From NCBI GenBank assembly GCA_026418195.1, contig JAOABU010000021.1, positions 1 through 41,701 of the forward strand: DNA of 41,701 nt, given 5' to 3'. This DNA is from Spirochaetota bacterium (GTDB taxonomy: Bacteria; Spirochaetota; Spirochaetia; DTKZ01). Positions 33,329-41,698 of the stretch are shown piece by piece. Position numbers and translations under genes: made by a program. Position 1 is the first letter of the stretch. The number at the start of each line of letters is the position of its first letter. The notes under the pieces are model-generated. The model ran no database searches, was not told the DNA's origin, and saw only the letters and a program-made list of their open reading frames with translations.

Positions 33329-34921
33329 ATGATTCCAACTAAAATTATCGTTCTAGATACCCTTCCTCCCAGTGAACAGGGTTTCCATCACTGTATAGTA
33401 GTGAGGGATATAAGGGATCTACCCGAGGCGATACAGGATCCAACTCCGCTTGTTTTTTTCCTGTTGGATCCCATGGACTCCTTCACTGAGCAAGAAATCA
33501 TACCATCCCGTACTCTTGAAGGGACACAAAACCAGCATGACTCAGGTATCCTTGAGAGGGCGTTTGTTACCTTTTTAAAAACGGAGGTTTCCCCACTCGG
33601 ATCTACACAGGTAGCTTCTGTACTAAACCACCTCCAATCTCAATGGGGACCTTTCACTGTTTCGATGGGGATTTCCCTTCTCACCGAAGAGGTAGGGACA
33701 TGGGACTCCTATAGAACATTGCACTTACCTACCGAACCAGAAAAAACAATAAAAACGGTTTTGGAACTTGATTCAGATCAATGGTACCAATTCAAGGGTA
33801 CCTCACAACAGCTGCAATCCTTCTTTAAACTCCTTCCTCTTCTTTCCCAAATAGGGAAACGCTTTCTGTTTTCAGGTAGTGATCAAGTGTTACACGCACT
33901 ATACCATACCCTTATCCCCTCCCCTGCGGCTGATGTTTCCCAGAATACAAGGAACCCTCTTGGGTCATGGAGCAAGAAAGGGAGCCGAGGATTGATCATT
34001 GTGGACAAGCCCTTAGGGACATTAGAGTTGAAGGATGAGCGGATTACTTATCTCGATCTCCGATCGGACACAGAGAATCTAGAGGACACGATCGCAGAGG
34101 AGCCGTTTAGTAGAACTGTTCAGAGAACCTTACAAGAAGGCAAAACCCTATGCATCCCTATCCATCCAACCGACTCATCCATCCTTCGATGTTCCCCGTT
34201 GGTACAACAAATAGGAAAAGAGATACAGTTCCTTCTATTTTGGGGAACGCAATGGACCGAAAGGAATGTGGCCATCCCATTAAACCTACCTATCTATCGA
34301 ATCATTGGTTCTGTAGGGCAAGGGAAAGGGTTGATCATGCAAGGCTCCATTGATCCTTCGACTAGCCCTTTGCCCATCATCCTGGCTCATGGGGAAACGG
34401 GGTTCACGTTGCAGGAATTGTTTTACTACCTCTCTCCACAGGTACGGATTCGGCCTTCCTGGGACGATTATTTTCTGGGAATCGCTCGTGCGGTAGCAGA
34501 GCGAGCAACCTGTGATCGGGGTAGGAGCGGTTGTGTGATTGTACGCGACAAGGCAATTCTGGTAACCGGATACGTTGGTTCACCTACAGGACTTCCCCAC
34601 TGTGATGAAGAGGGTCACCAAATGAAAAAGATGATCCATGAGGATGGACGCATTACCCAACATTGCGTGCGTACGGTACATGCAGAGCAGAATGCCATCT
34701 GCCAAGCGGCCAAGTATGGAATTTCATTAAATGGCGGGACCTTGTATTGCAAAATGACCCCCTGTCGTACCTGCGCCATGCTCATCATCAACTGTGGGAT
34801 TCGGCGGGTAGTATGCGAGTACCGCTACCATGCAGGAGGAGAATCGGAAGAATTGTTTCGACTCGCGGGAATAAACCTTACATTCAAACATCCCGAGGTT
34901 CTTCCCTATTCCGATCAGTAG
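33329..34921 (+). CDS. dCMP deaminase-domain protein with unknown 370-residue N-terminal region
   Basis: A 530-residue protein. The C-terminal part (about 377-525) is a complete deoxycytidylate deaminase: RPSWDDYFLGIARAVAERATC, VGSPTGLPHC, catalytic HAE (451-453) in VRTVHAEQNAI, and zinc cysteines 479 and 482 in TPCRTCAML. Ordinary dCMP deaminases have about 150 residues. The first 370 residues match nothing I know: no Walker A, no signal peptide, no membrane helix, although alternating strands and helices (TKIIVLD, LVFFLL, RGLIIVDKP, KTLCIPIHP, IQFLLFWGT, IYRIIGSVGQGKG) suggest alpha/beta domains. The design recalls AvcD/DcdV anti-phage proteins of similar length. It could equally supply dUMP for dTMP synthesis with built-in regulation. 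Confidence 0.85.
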   Translation: MIPTKIIVLDTLPPSEQGFHHCIVVRDIRDLPEAIQDPTPLVFFLLDPMDSFTEQEIIPSRTLEGTQNQHDSGILERAFVTFLKTEVSPLGSTQVASVLNHLQSQWGPFTVSMGISLLTEEVGTWDSYRTLHLPTEPEKTIKTVLELDSDQWYQFKGTSQQLQSFFKLLPLLSQIGKRFLFSGSDQVLHALYHTLIPSPAADVSQNTRNPLGSWSKKGSRGLIIVDKPLGTLELKDERITYLDLRSDTENLEDTIAEEPFSRTVQRTLQEGKTLCIPIHPTDSSILRCSPLVQQIGKEIQFLLFWGTQWTERNVAIPLNLPIYRIIGSVGQGKGLIMQGSIDPSTSPLPIILAHGETGFTLQELFYYLSPQVRIRPSWDDYFLGIARAVAERATCDRGRSGCVIVRDKAILVTGYVGSPTGLPHCDEEGHQMKKMIHEDGRITQHCVRTVHAEQNAICQAAKYGISLNGGTLYCKMTPCRTCAMLIINCGIRRVVCEYRYHAGGESEELFRLAGINLTFKHPEVLPYSDQ

Positions 34922-34938
34922 ATTTTCGTAAAAATATC

Positions 34939-34967
34939 TTGAGAAGTTATGAAAACGGTTTTATCAT
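34939..34967 (+). promoter_or_regulatory. Promoter of the secreted-protein gene
   Basis: TTGAGA (34939-34944) and TATCAT (34962-34967) with a 17-bp spacer. The leader is about 53 bases and ends with GAGGAGGA, about 7 bases before the ATG at 35027. Confidence 0.6.
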
Positions 34968-35026
34968 AGAAGGTAATCCCTTGTATGGGATGCGGCATAA
35001 TCTAACTACTTTGAGGAGGATATACA

Positions 35027-35743
35027 ATGAAGAACCTCGCACTCTGCTTGTTTTTGATGGGGGCAGTAGTAGCGGCGCCCATTTTCGCCCAAACCGTCAT
35101 TGCACAGGATGATTTTTCCAAATTAGGAGATTGGAAGCCTGCGTATGGTACATGGAATGCTAATGGCGCACTGGTACAGTCCGACATCAAAGCGGGGATG
35201 GCTCGAATTGACCGACCTCTCCCGCAATCGGGCGTATATTTGTTGGAGTTTACTGCAAAATATATAGATGGCGGGTATGCGGATCCTAAAGCGTATGTAT
35301 CCGGGCCCTACCATGGAGGTTTTGGAATCCACATTGGAGTAGACAAACCCGCGCCAGGTAAAGCATGGGGAAATGGTAAATCTTACCTCCTCTGGATCAA
35401 CTATGACGATACCGTACCACCCAATTCTCCCCACTACGGATTGCGAGCTCAAGTATACCAGAGCACTTCCAACATTAAGATGGAACTGATGCCAAACTCG
35501 AGTATAGAAATCTATCCGAGAGATGTGGTACTTCAAAACCTGAATTACCTCCAGTACGCGCTTCCTGTTAAATTGCGGGTAGACACGAACACGGGAGAAA
35601 TCCGCGTTTACGATCCCATGGAAGAAGGCTACTATTATTACTTCTACCTGGATCCCAAACTCTTGAAAGGAGCGTACGTAAGCTTCCGGACGAACAAACT
35701 AGCGATGCAGTTTGACGATTTCAAGGTAACCAAACTCGAATAG
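35027..35743 (+). CDS. Secreted protein with concanavalin/LamG-like beta-sandwich fold
   Basis: A 238-residue exported protein. The first 27 residues (MKNLALCLFLMGAVVAAPIFAQ, then TVIAQ) are a signal peptide with cleavage likely after AxA-type residues near 21. The mature part is rich in aromatic and Gly residues and resembles beta-sandwich domains found in sugar-binding proteins: DDFSKLGDWKPAYGTWNANGALVQSD, GVYLLEFTAKYIDGGY, GGFGIHIGVDK, KLRVDTNTGEIRVY and the closing AYVSFRTNKLAMQFDDFKV. It may bind polysaccharide or sit in the periplasm or outer membrane of the cell. It has its own promoter and is followed by a strong hairpin. Fold assignment is inference from pattern. Confidence 0.75.
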   Translation: MKNLALCLFLMGAVVAAPIFAQTVIAQDDFSKLGDWKPAYGTWNANGALVQSDIKAGMARIDRPLPQSGVYLLEFTAKYIDGGYADPKAYVSGPYHGGFGIHIGVDKPAPGKAWGNGKSYLLWINYDDTVPPNSPHYGLRAQVYQSTSNIKMELMPNSSIEIYPRDVVLQNLNYLQYALPVKLRVDTNTGEIRVYDPMEEGYYYYFYLDPKLLKGAYVSFRTNKLAMQFDDFKVTKLE

Positions 35744-35765
35744 TCTTACTACGATCTCTTAAATA

Positions 35766-35786
35766 GGCCTGCCATCGAGGCAGGCC
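35766..35786. terminator. Hairpin between convergent secreted-protein and ftsH genes
   Basis: GGCCTGCC (35766-35773) and GGCAGGCC (35779-35786) form a perfect 8-bp GC-rich stem with a 5-base loop. On the plus strand it is followed by CTTTTCC; on the minus strand by TATTT. A bidirectional terminator is likely. Confidence 0.75.
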
Positions 35787-35801
35787 CGTACCTTTTCCTT
35801 C

Positions 35802-37724
35802 CTAATTCGAATGAACCAACGTTGCGAACTCTCCTTCTTCGATGGTTTCAGCTTCCAACAGACGATTGGCTAATTTCTCCAGCAGAGGTCTCTTTTCTTG
35901 TAACAGGTTCTTCACCTTCTCGTACCTATCATTCACAATCGAGGCGATTGTTTCGTCTATGTAACTCTGGGTAGCATCGGAATAATCCCGGTACATGGAG
36001 GGAGCTTCAGCCGTAGGCCCTAAGAACGTGGGCTGTCTTTGGTTCAATGCAACGTTTCTAAACTTAGGGCTCATTCCATACTCGGTGATCATTCGTTTGG
36101 CAATATCACTTACCTTTACCAAATCGTTGGCTGCTCCTGTGGAAACAGTTCCAAACACGATTTCTTCTGCTGCCCGACCGCCCAACAACGTATCGATTCG
36201 ACCGTACAATTCTTTTTCTGTCATTAGAAACTTATCCTCTGTGGGGATCTGTAGGGTGTATCCCAACGCGCCAATCCCACGGGGGACAATGGTGATCTTT
36301 CGTACAGGATCTGCCCCTTCGGTAAACGCAGCTACCAACGCATGCCCTGCCTCGTGGTATGCGACGATCCGCTTTTGTTCGGGACTGATCAATCGGTTTT
36401 TCTTCTGAAGCCCTGCGATGACCTTTTCGATAGCCTCGGTAAAGTCTGCTTGAGTAACCGCAGTTCTCCCGTTTCGCACAGCCAGCAAGGCCGCTTCATT
36501 AACCAGGTTTGCCAGATCCGCCCCTACGAAACCGGGAGTATCTCTGGCGACCTTATGGAGATCCACATCAGGAGCCAGCTTCACTCCCTTTACATGAATT
36601 TTCAGGATGGCTTCGCGGCCTGCGAGGTCCGGTCGATCCACTAGAACTTGCCGGTCAAACCTGCCTGCCCGAAGTAAAGCCGGATCCAAGATTTCGGGAC
36701 GGTTCGTTGCCGCTAGAATGATCACCCCGGTTCGAGAGTCGAATCCATCCATCTCCACCAACAACTGGTTCAACGTCTGTTCCCGTTCATCGTTTCCACC
36801 CAGGACATTCATCCTGCTTTTCCCAATGGCATCCAACTCGTCAATAAATATGATACAGGGAGCTTTTTCCCGAGCCTGACGGAACAGGTCCCGTACACGG
36901 GCTGCTCCTACTCCCACAAACATCTCGACGAAGTCCGAACCCGAAATCCGGAAAAAGGGGACTCCCGCTTCCCCTGCCACCGCTTTCGCTAACAAGGTTT
37001 TCCCCGTACCAGGAGGACCTACCAGAAGAACCCCTTTGGGGATCTTTCCTCCGATACTCGTGTATTTCATAGGGTTCTTCAGGAAGTCTACCACTTCCTT
37101 TAATTCCTCTTTCGCTTCCTCGCACCCCGCTACGTCGTTGAACGATACTCCTGTAGTTCCCTCAGCCACGATAGCAGCTCGATTCCTTCCTAGAGCTAAC
37201 ACGTTGGATCCGAGATTTCCCATTCTCTGGAACAGGATTCGCCAGATGAAGAAGAACATGAGGAACGGAACAGCCCAGGTAAGAAGGAAGTTGACAAATG
37301 CATTCCCTTTCTCCGAAATCTTTGTGTACGATACTCCCTTGGAATCCATCAAGGGGATAAAGGTCGGATCATTCACCGGAACGGTGCGGTATACCTTCTG
37401 AGGCCCCTTAGTCTCCGTTGGTTTTGCCGTATAGCCATAGTAGAAATTGTCTCCCAACTGAACGGAAACGATTTCCCCTTGTTCGATCTTCTTTTTAAAC
37501 TCACTGAACCCAACGAGAGAGTCGGGTGTCGGAACGAATAAGCTATTGATCATAAGTAATATGAACAAGGTCAGCAGGAAGTACCAAAGTGAAAACTTGA
37601 ACTGCCCTTTATTTGGCATTTTAAATAGGGGGCCAAACAAATCGGGTTCCTCACAGGTCCCCTTTTCCCAACATCCCTCTTCGTCTTTTTTCTTTTCAGG
37701 TTCCTTTTGATTTTGCTTAGCCAT
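35802..37724 (-). CDS. ftsH: ATP-dependent zinc metalloprotease FtsH
   Basis: A 640-residue membrane-anchored AAA+ protease that degrades damaged membrane and regulatory proteins. Two membrane spans (about 43-63 and 145-166) flank an external domain. Walker A is GPPGTGKT (236-243), Walker [12 protein letters not shown], the pore motif lies in [15 protein letters not shown] is [20 protein letters not shown], and the protease zinc site is HEAGH (457-461). The first 40 residues are an unusual Lys/Glu-rich cytosolic extension with two cysteines ([11 protein letters not shown], 17-27). AAAGGAG lies just before the ATG. It is the last gene of a run of six on this strand, downstream of stress-sensor-like proteins. 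Confidence 0.96.
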   Translation of the reverse strand: MAKQNQKEPEKKKDEEGCWEKGTCEEPDLFGPLFKMPNKGQFKFSLWYFLLTLFILLMINSLFVPTPDSLVGFSEFKKKIEQGEIVSVQLGDNFYYGYTAKPTETKGPQKVYRTVPVNDPTFIPLMDSKGVSYTKISEKGNAFVNFLLTWAVPFLMFFFIWRILFQRMGNLGSNVLALGRNRAAIVAEGTTGVSFNDVAGCEEAKEELKEVVDFLKNPMKYTSIGGKIPKGVLLVGPPGTGKTLLAKAVAGEAGVPFFRISGSDFVEMFVGVGAARVRDLFRQAREKAPCIIFIDELDAIGKSRMNVLGGNDEREQTLNQLLVEMDGFDSRTGVIILAATNRPEILDPALLRAGRFDRQVLVDRPDLAGREAILKIHVKGVKLAPDVDLHKVARDTPGFVGADLANLVNEAALLAVRNGRTAVTQADFTEAIEKVIAGLQKKNRLISPEQKRIVAYHEAGHALVAAFTEGADPVRKITIVPRGIGALGYTLQIPTEDKFLMTEKELYGRIDTLLGGRAAEEIVFGTVSTGAANDLVKVSDIAKRMITEYGMSPKFRNVALNQRQPTFLGPTAEAPSMYRDYSDATQSYIDETIASIVNDRYEKVKNLLQEKRPLLEKLANRLLEAETIEEGEFATLVHSN

Positions 37725-37777
37725 GTAGACTCCTTTTGCGTAAAGTGTCCTTATTAGCAGAAGCTCTTCCCTCCTAG

Positions 37778-38167
37778 TTATAGAAGCCGCTTTTCTCCTT
37801 CAAGGGATCTAGCTTCTGTAATATCTTGGGTTATCTCCACGGTCCCTAGATAGGTACCGTCTTTGTCCCGAACAGGAAAGTAATCAATTTTAATAAACCT
37901 CCCCTTATGCTGGATCCAGAAGGGCGCCTTGTCGAGGGTTCCCGTTTTGAACCCGTTCAGAATAGCATTGACTTTATCCAAACTCTGGGGAGGATGACAG
38001 TTTTGCACCTTTCGGCCTAGATCCATCTTAGTCCTTGGGAAAATTCTTCCTTCCCTAGGGGTATTGAAGTACGCGACTCGATCTTCATGATCGACAAAGG
38101 ATATGTCTACGTTGAGAGCATCCAACAAGGCCTCAATCGTCTCAATGGGTAAATTTTTCAAATTCAT
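37778..38167 (-). CDS. Single-domain PAS protein (DUF438-associated type)
   Basis: A 129-residue protein made of one PAS domain. The sequence [54 protein letters not shown]...[35 protein letters not shown] matches the PAS domain normally found at the C-terminal end of DUF438-hemerythrin proteins. The NCHPPQS motif may hold a ligand or cofactor. Here the PAS unit is a separate gene, 30 bases after the DUF438-hemerythrin gene, so the three-domain protein seems split in two. AAGGGGG gives a good SD. No kinase or other output domain is attached. Confidence 0.85.
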   Translation of the reverse strand: MNLKNLPIETIEALLDALNVDISFVDHEDRVAYFNTPREGRIFPRTKMDLGRKVQNCHPPQSLDKVNAILNGFKTGTLDKAPFWIQHKGRFIKIDYFPVRDKDGTYLGTVEITQDITEARSLEGEKRLL

Positions 38168-38197
38168 GTTGCCCCCTTATCAACTTTAGTATAGCCT

Positions 38198-38965
38198 TCA
38201 TACCTTGAAGTATCCCAAGGCATCGCACTCCTCTTTGATGTCCTTCCAGTCTTCATCTGTAAGCACTTCCAATGCAGCCTGATACAGGATATTTTTTTCC
38301 TTCAATGTATGATTCGCAAACTGCTCTTGCAGGAGAATGCTGTTTTGTACCATCAGATCGGCAAAGGTATGGAAATCCATCTCTTCTCTTTGCTCCAACA
38401 GCTTCTTCAACTTTTTTTTCTGTTCCTTCATTTCTGTATGTTCCATCCACATGATAGCAGGAGGCTGCTCCAATCCGTGCTTCTCAAGTAGAGGGAATAA
38501 GGTGTTTTCTTGCCGTACGTTGTGATTCTCCGCCTCCAGAAGTTTTTCAATCAGCTCGGTTAACCGTTCCAATTCCCTTGCTGCGTTTTTAAAGCTTCCT
38601 TTCTTGTTCAATTCACTGGCCCTTGTACGTAACTCGTCCATTAAGGCGAGAATTATGCGGTGATCTTCCTGAAACCTGGCAATAGGATGACCATCTGGTA
38701 CAGAGATTTCATTCTGTTCGATAGTGCTTCGGAATAGCTCTAGATGAACATCGCAAGCGGAAACAAGGTCCTGTTGAGTGAAGCCTTCCGCAATTAGTTC
38801 CTGCTCTGCTTGAGCGATTAAGAGGGGAGTCGCTTTTGAGAGGAGCCCTTTAAACTCTGCCCGTGCTTTATCTAGTTCTTCCGGAGAGGTACCACCCTTG
38901 ATTCTCTTGAGTAAAGCCTTCAATCCCTCTTTTACGGGATTCTCTGCCGGGGAGGTTTTTCCCAT
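38198..38965 (-). CDS. DUF438-hemerythrin protein
   Basis: A 255-residue protein. Residues about 10-80 form the DUF438 region (VKEGLKALLKRIKGGTSPEELDKARAEFKGLL...EGFTQQDLVSACDVHLELF). Residues about 90-240 are a hemerythrin (HHE) four-helix bundle with candidate iron ligands in DGHPIARFQEDHR, AENHNVRQENTLFPLLEKHG, MWMEHTEMKE and FANHTLKEKNILY. Such di-iron proteins sense or bind O2 or NO, or help repair Fe-S and di-iron sites. A strong SD (GGAGGCAGGAG) precedes the ATG. It sits between a DUF1858/DUF2249 gene and the PAS gene, and all appear cotranscribed. Confidence 0.88.
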   Translation of the reverse strand: MGKTSPAENPVKEGLKALLKRIKGGTSPEELDKARAEFKGLLSKATPLLIAQAEQELIAEGFTQQDLVSACDVHLELFRSTIEQNEISVPDGHPIARFQEDHRIILALMDELRTRASELNKKGSFKNAARELERLTELIEKLLEAENHNVRQENTLFPLLEKHGLEQPPAIMWMEHTEMKEQKKKLKKLLEQREEMDFHTFADLMVQNSILLQEQFANHTLKEKNILYQAALEVLTDEDWKDIKEECDALGYFKV

Positions 38966-38993
38966 GCTCCTGCCTCCATATTCAACATCTTTC

Positions 38994-39590
38994 CTATCTC
39001 TCTTTGATCAGATAAATCTTGTATTCCTGCGCGCCGATGCGCTCTGTATGATAAAGGAAACCTTTTTGGGAAAGGTTAGCAAGGAGAGGAAGGGGTTCGA
39101 AAGATTGCACTAGAATGAACCCTTCCCCTGCTTTAGTTCCTTCTGCTAGCTTCATCACTCGATCGAAGGGATCCTCTGCCAAAGTTCTCAGATCCATCGT
39201 TGGGAAATTTCTAGCTGCCTCTATCCAGGAAGGAGGAGAACTGGCTGCCATCCCCTTACTCGGGTGCTTACCTACCAGTTCCACCACTTTTTTCAAAGCC
39301 TCCCCCGAGCGGAGAGAATCCTGGATGGCAGCTTTTTCCACAGCTAGGTAATCGGCACCTAACCCTAACGCTTCGTTCAACCGATACAGCAGTTCTCGTA
39401 GGTATACCCCTCCGATTTTTGCAGCCCGTTCTAAGGTGGTAATCCGGGCCAAGGTATTGAACGCCACCGGATTGTCTAGCTTCTTGAACTTGGGACTCAA
39501 GGCCTGTAACACCGGTTTTAGTTCTGGGTATCGGGTGAGAACCTCGTACACAGTATGCTCTTTTCGGATTAGATCCCGTTCCTTTGACAT
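38994..39590 (-). CDS. DUF1858-DUF2249 protein
   Basis: A 198-residue protein. The N-terminus (TVYEVLTRYPELKPVLQALSPKFKKLDNPVAFNTLARITTLERAAKIGGV) is a DUF1858-type helical domain. The C-terminus (TMDLRTLAEDPFDRVMKLAEGTKAGEGFILVQSFEPLPLLANLSQKGFLYHTERIG) is a DUF2249/SirA-like alpha-beta fold. Such proteins are linked to hemerythrin and nitrosative-stress repair functions. The ATG at 39590 is chosen because AAGGG lies 5 bases beyond it; a TTG at 39614 also opens the frame but overlaps the upstream gene. Its start is 8 bases from the end of the TIM-barrel gene. Confidence 0.82.
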   Translation of the reverse strand: MSKERDLIRKEHTVYEVLTRYPELKPVLQALSPKFKKLDNPVAFNTLARITTLERAAKIGGVYLRELLYRLNEALGLGADYLAVEKAAIQDSLRSGEALKKVVELVGKHPSKGMAASSPPSWIEAARNFPTMDLRTLAEDPFDRVMKLAEGTKAGEGFILVQSFEPLPLLANLSQKGFLYHTERIGAQEYKIYLIKER

Positions 39591-39598
39591 CCTATCCC

Positions 39599-40510
39599 TT
39601 ATACCATGGTCCAAGCGCGGTTCAACACCCGCTTCGCATTGGCTATCACGAGATCCGGATCCTCGTCTCCCACAGGTTTCACCTCAAAACTCACGATGGG
39701 AGGATTCTGTTTGTTGAGGAACCCAATCTCTTTCAATACCCGCAGGTATTCCACCAATTGGTCCACATCGTTCTCGCTACCAGGGAACCCAAAGCGAGGA
39801 TGCTGATCCCCATAGGCAGGAAGATCCTTGCTTTTTACCACACAGTTCCCCATATGGGCGTGCACTAGATAATCCTTGATAGGATAGATCGCCTCCTTTG
39901 CGGATTCCCGAACTAGGGGCAGGTGACTCAAGTCTACCATAAGGCCAAAGTTATCGTACTCCTTCCGTATTTCTTCAGCATACCGCTTGGCCAGGGAGGT
40001 CGGTCCTATGATGCTTTTCTTCTCAATATCGAAATCGAAGATTTCATGCACCACCCTTAAATTCCCCTTAGACTTGGCATACGCACAGAGTTCTTTTGTG
40101 GAAGCCACGAGGGCTTTGAAGGCTTCTTCCTTTCGAGCTTCTTCATATTTACCGCTCAGAAAGGCAAACCCTACTGCCCCCAACTCGTAGGCTTCATCGA
40201 TACCTTCTTTCAATGTAGCGAGGGCTTTCTTCCTGCCCTCTTCGTTCAGATCGTTGATATTCAATCCTGTAGTGAGCAATCGAGGCTGTCCACCGTATGC
40301 AACCGTCATATGAGCAGTGTCCAGCATCTTCTTCACCTGTTTTCTCACCTCTGGATCCTTGATCCATGTCACTTCGATGACATCGAAATAGTCATCCAAG
40401 GCGATTTTTTTCACTGTTTCCAGAATCGGGCCTTCTCCCTTCATGGTGTTAGGATAGGCCATGAAATGAATAAGACCTACCTTCATGTACGCATGGATGG
40501 ATTCTTGCAT
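39599..40510 (-). CDS. Sugar phosphate isomerase/epimerase-like TIM-barrel protein
   Basis: A 303-residue AP-endonuclease-2/xylose-isomerase-like barrel. Recognisable strands are VGLIHFMAYP, DVIEVTWI, TVAYGGQP, AVGFAFLSG, RVVHEIFDFD, FGLMVDLSHLPL, LVHAHMGNCV and PIVSFEVKPV; the Glu and His residues of these strands would hold a divalent metal. Members of the family isomerise or epimerise sugars, or act on related keto-compounds; the substrate is not predictable. GGAGG lies 6-7 bases before the ATG. It follows an unusual metalloprotease-like gene and precedes a stress-sensor set, with no clear metabolic link between them. Confidence 0.85.
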   Translation of the reverse strand: MQESIHAYMKVGLIHFMAYPNTMKGEGPILETVKKIALDDYFDVIEVTWIKDPEVRKQVKKMLDTAHMTVAYGGQPRLLTTGLNINDLNEEGRKKALATLKEGIDEAYELGAVGFAFLSGKYEEARKEEAFKALVASTKELCAYAKSKGNLRVVHEIFDFDIEKKSIIGPTSLAKRYAEEIRKEYDNFGLMVDLSHLPLVRESAKEAIYPIKDYLVHAHMGNCVVKSKDLPAYGDQHPRFGFPGSENDVDQLVEYLRVLKEIGFLNKQNPPIVSFEVKPVGDEDPDLVIANAKRVLNRAWTMV

Positions 40511-40537
40511 TCCAGTCCTCCTGCTTTAGAATGATGT

Positions 40538-40572
40538 TTGCTTGGAATAAATGTACTGGTTTCCCCAAGCAA
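40538..40572. repeat. Perfect 8-bp inverted repeat upstream of the TIM-barrel gene
   Basis: TTGCTTGG (40538-40545) and CCAAGCAA (40565-40572) with a 19-base spacer, in the 78-base gap between the metalloprotease-like gene and the TIM-barrel gene. No T-run follows on either strand, so it may be an operator or an mRNA stem rather than a terminator. Confidence 0.45.
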
Positions 40573-40588
40573 GGTAAAGAGTAGCTAG

Positions 40589-41698
40589 TTAAGGCCGAAG
40601 GGTTGGGAGAGTAGTAGATCCAATTCCTAGTTCCTTTCCTAAAAAATCCTGTAACCGTTGAGCAGGCTTTGAAAACATATCCGGGTGTTTTTCGAACACT
40701 TCCTTGAAAAACCCTTCTGTTTCTGGATTTTTTTCCAGAACTCTCTGGACCATTGTCTCTTTGAAGTAACGATCTACCATATTCGGAGGTTGCTGGAGGA
40801 GGTAGGCTTGAAACTCGTTCACAACTAGATACGAGTCGGAGGAATCATACTGCATCCAGGATAGAAGGTACAACCAGAATTTCCGTTCATCCGAAGAAAG
40901 ACCTTTCCAGAGGGAGGCTACGAACTCTTGGAACGGTTTCGAAGCATAGTACACTCCATGGAACGCTTCGTGAGTTAGGAGAAGTCGACGGTGAGGATCG
41001 GAAGATTCTCTGGAAATACTTAGGATTCCTCCTCTGCCGGGCGCAACCTTATTATGTTGCCGCACCAATACCCCGTAGGTTACCAAGTATTCACGTAACC
41101 ACTGTTCTTTTGGATTCAAGGGAAAATTCGTTCTTTCTGCTTCGTTGAAAAAAGCAGCTAGTCCCTCACCTCTATAATTATGGGCATTCCATCCATGGAG
41201 ATCCCAGATTTTCTGATCCGGATGGAGTTTTCCTCGATATCCTTTTTTTTCCAGGAAAAAAGCCAGGCGATGGAACAATTCTTTCTGAAGAGTGTAGTCC
41301 TTCGTATCGAATACAAGAATTTCGGGAAAGAGGGACCACTGGAACACTTCCAACTCTTTCGCACGCCAGGCCTCCTGCGGGAAAGACAGGATGGTTTCCA
41401 AATCTGCGGGTAGTGGTGGAAGGAAGGTAACCGGAGGAAGAACGACAGAGGAGGATTCGCGATTTGAAATCCCTCTTTCCGGGGAACCGTTGATCCAGGT
41501 GAACACACTAGCTGTTAACGCAATTCCTTTATCTAAACCCTCCATCTGCACCCGTACTGGAGTAAATCCTAACCATTTATCGTACACGAACACATCTTCC
41601 TGTACAGGCCTTGTTCGAATGAAAATCGTTCGTCTCTCTTTCCCTAAACCGAAAAAAGTGGCACGGATTGAAGATGAGGGAAGGGAGCCTTTGTTCAT
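40589..41698 (-). CDS. Putative zinc metalloprotease, N-terminus cut by the window edge
   Basis: At least 369 residues. The core has HEAFH (243-247) in LLLTHEAFHGVYYASKPF and, about 50 residues on, a candidate third ligand in VVNEFQAYLLQ (Glu295), the gluzincin arrangement HExxH...E. The part before it (KWLGFTPVRVQMEGLDKGIALTASVFTWINGS) has a beta-rich look. The first Met is only 3 bases from the window end, and no signal peptide or SD can be seen, so the true start is likely outside. I do not recognise the family; a secreted or lipoprotein peptidase is possible but inference. It is the first visible gene of the six-gene minus-strand run. Confidence 0.7.
   Translation of the reverse strand: MNKGSLPSSSIRATFFGLGKERRTIFIRTRPVQEDVFVYDKWLGFTPVRVQMEGLDKGIALTASVFTWINGSPERGISNRESSSVVLPPVTFLPPLPADLETILSFPQEAWRAKELEVFQWSLFPEILVFDTKDYTLQKELFHRLAFFLEKKGYRGKLHPDQKIWDLHGWNAHNYRGEGLAAFFNEAERTNFPLNPKEQWLREYLVTYGVLVRQHNKVAPGRGGILSISRESSDPHRRLLLTHEAFHGVYYASKPFQEFVASLWKGLSSDERKFWLYLLSWMQYDSSDSYLVVNEFQAYLLQQPPNMVDRYFKETMVQRVLEKNPETEGFFKEVFEKHPDMFSKPAQRLQDFLGKELGIGSTTLPTLRP

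Noticed and set aside
33329-34440. P-loop kinase domain as in AvcD/DcdV
   Set aside because: No GxxxxGK[ST] motif is found; the GSVGQGKG stretch near residue 327 is not a proper Walker A in context.
39591-39614. TTG at 39614 as start of the DUF1858 gene
   Set aside because: It overlaps the upstream gene, and the ATG at 39590 has a good SD (AAGGG).
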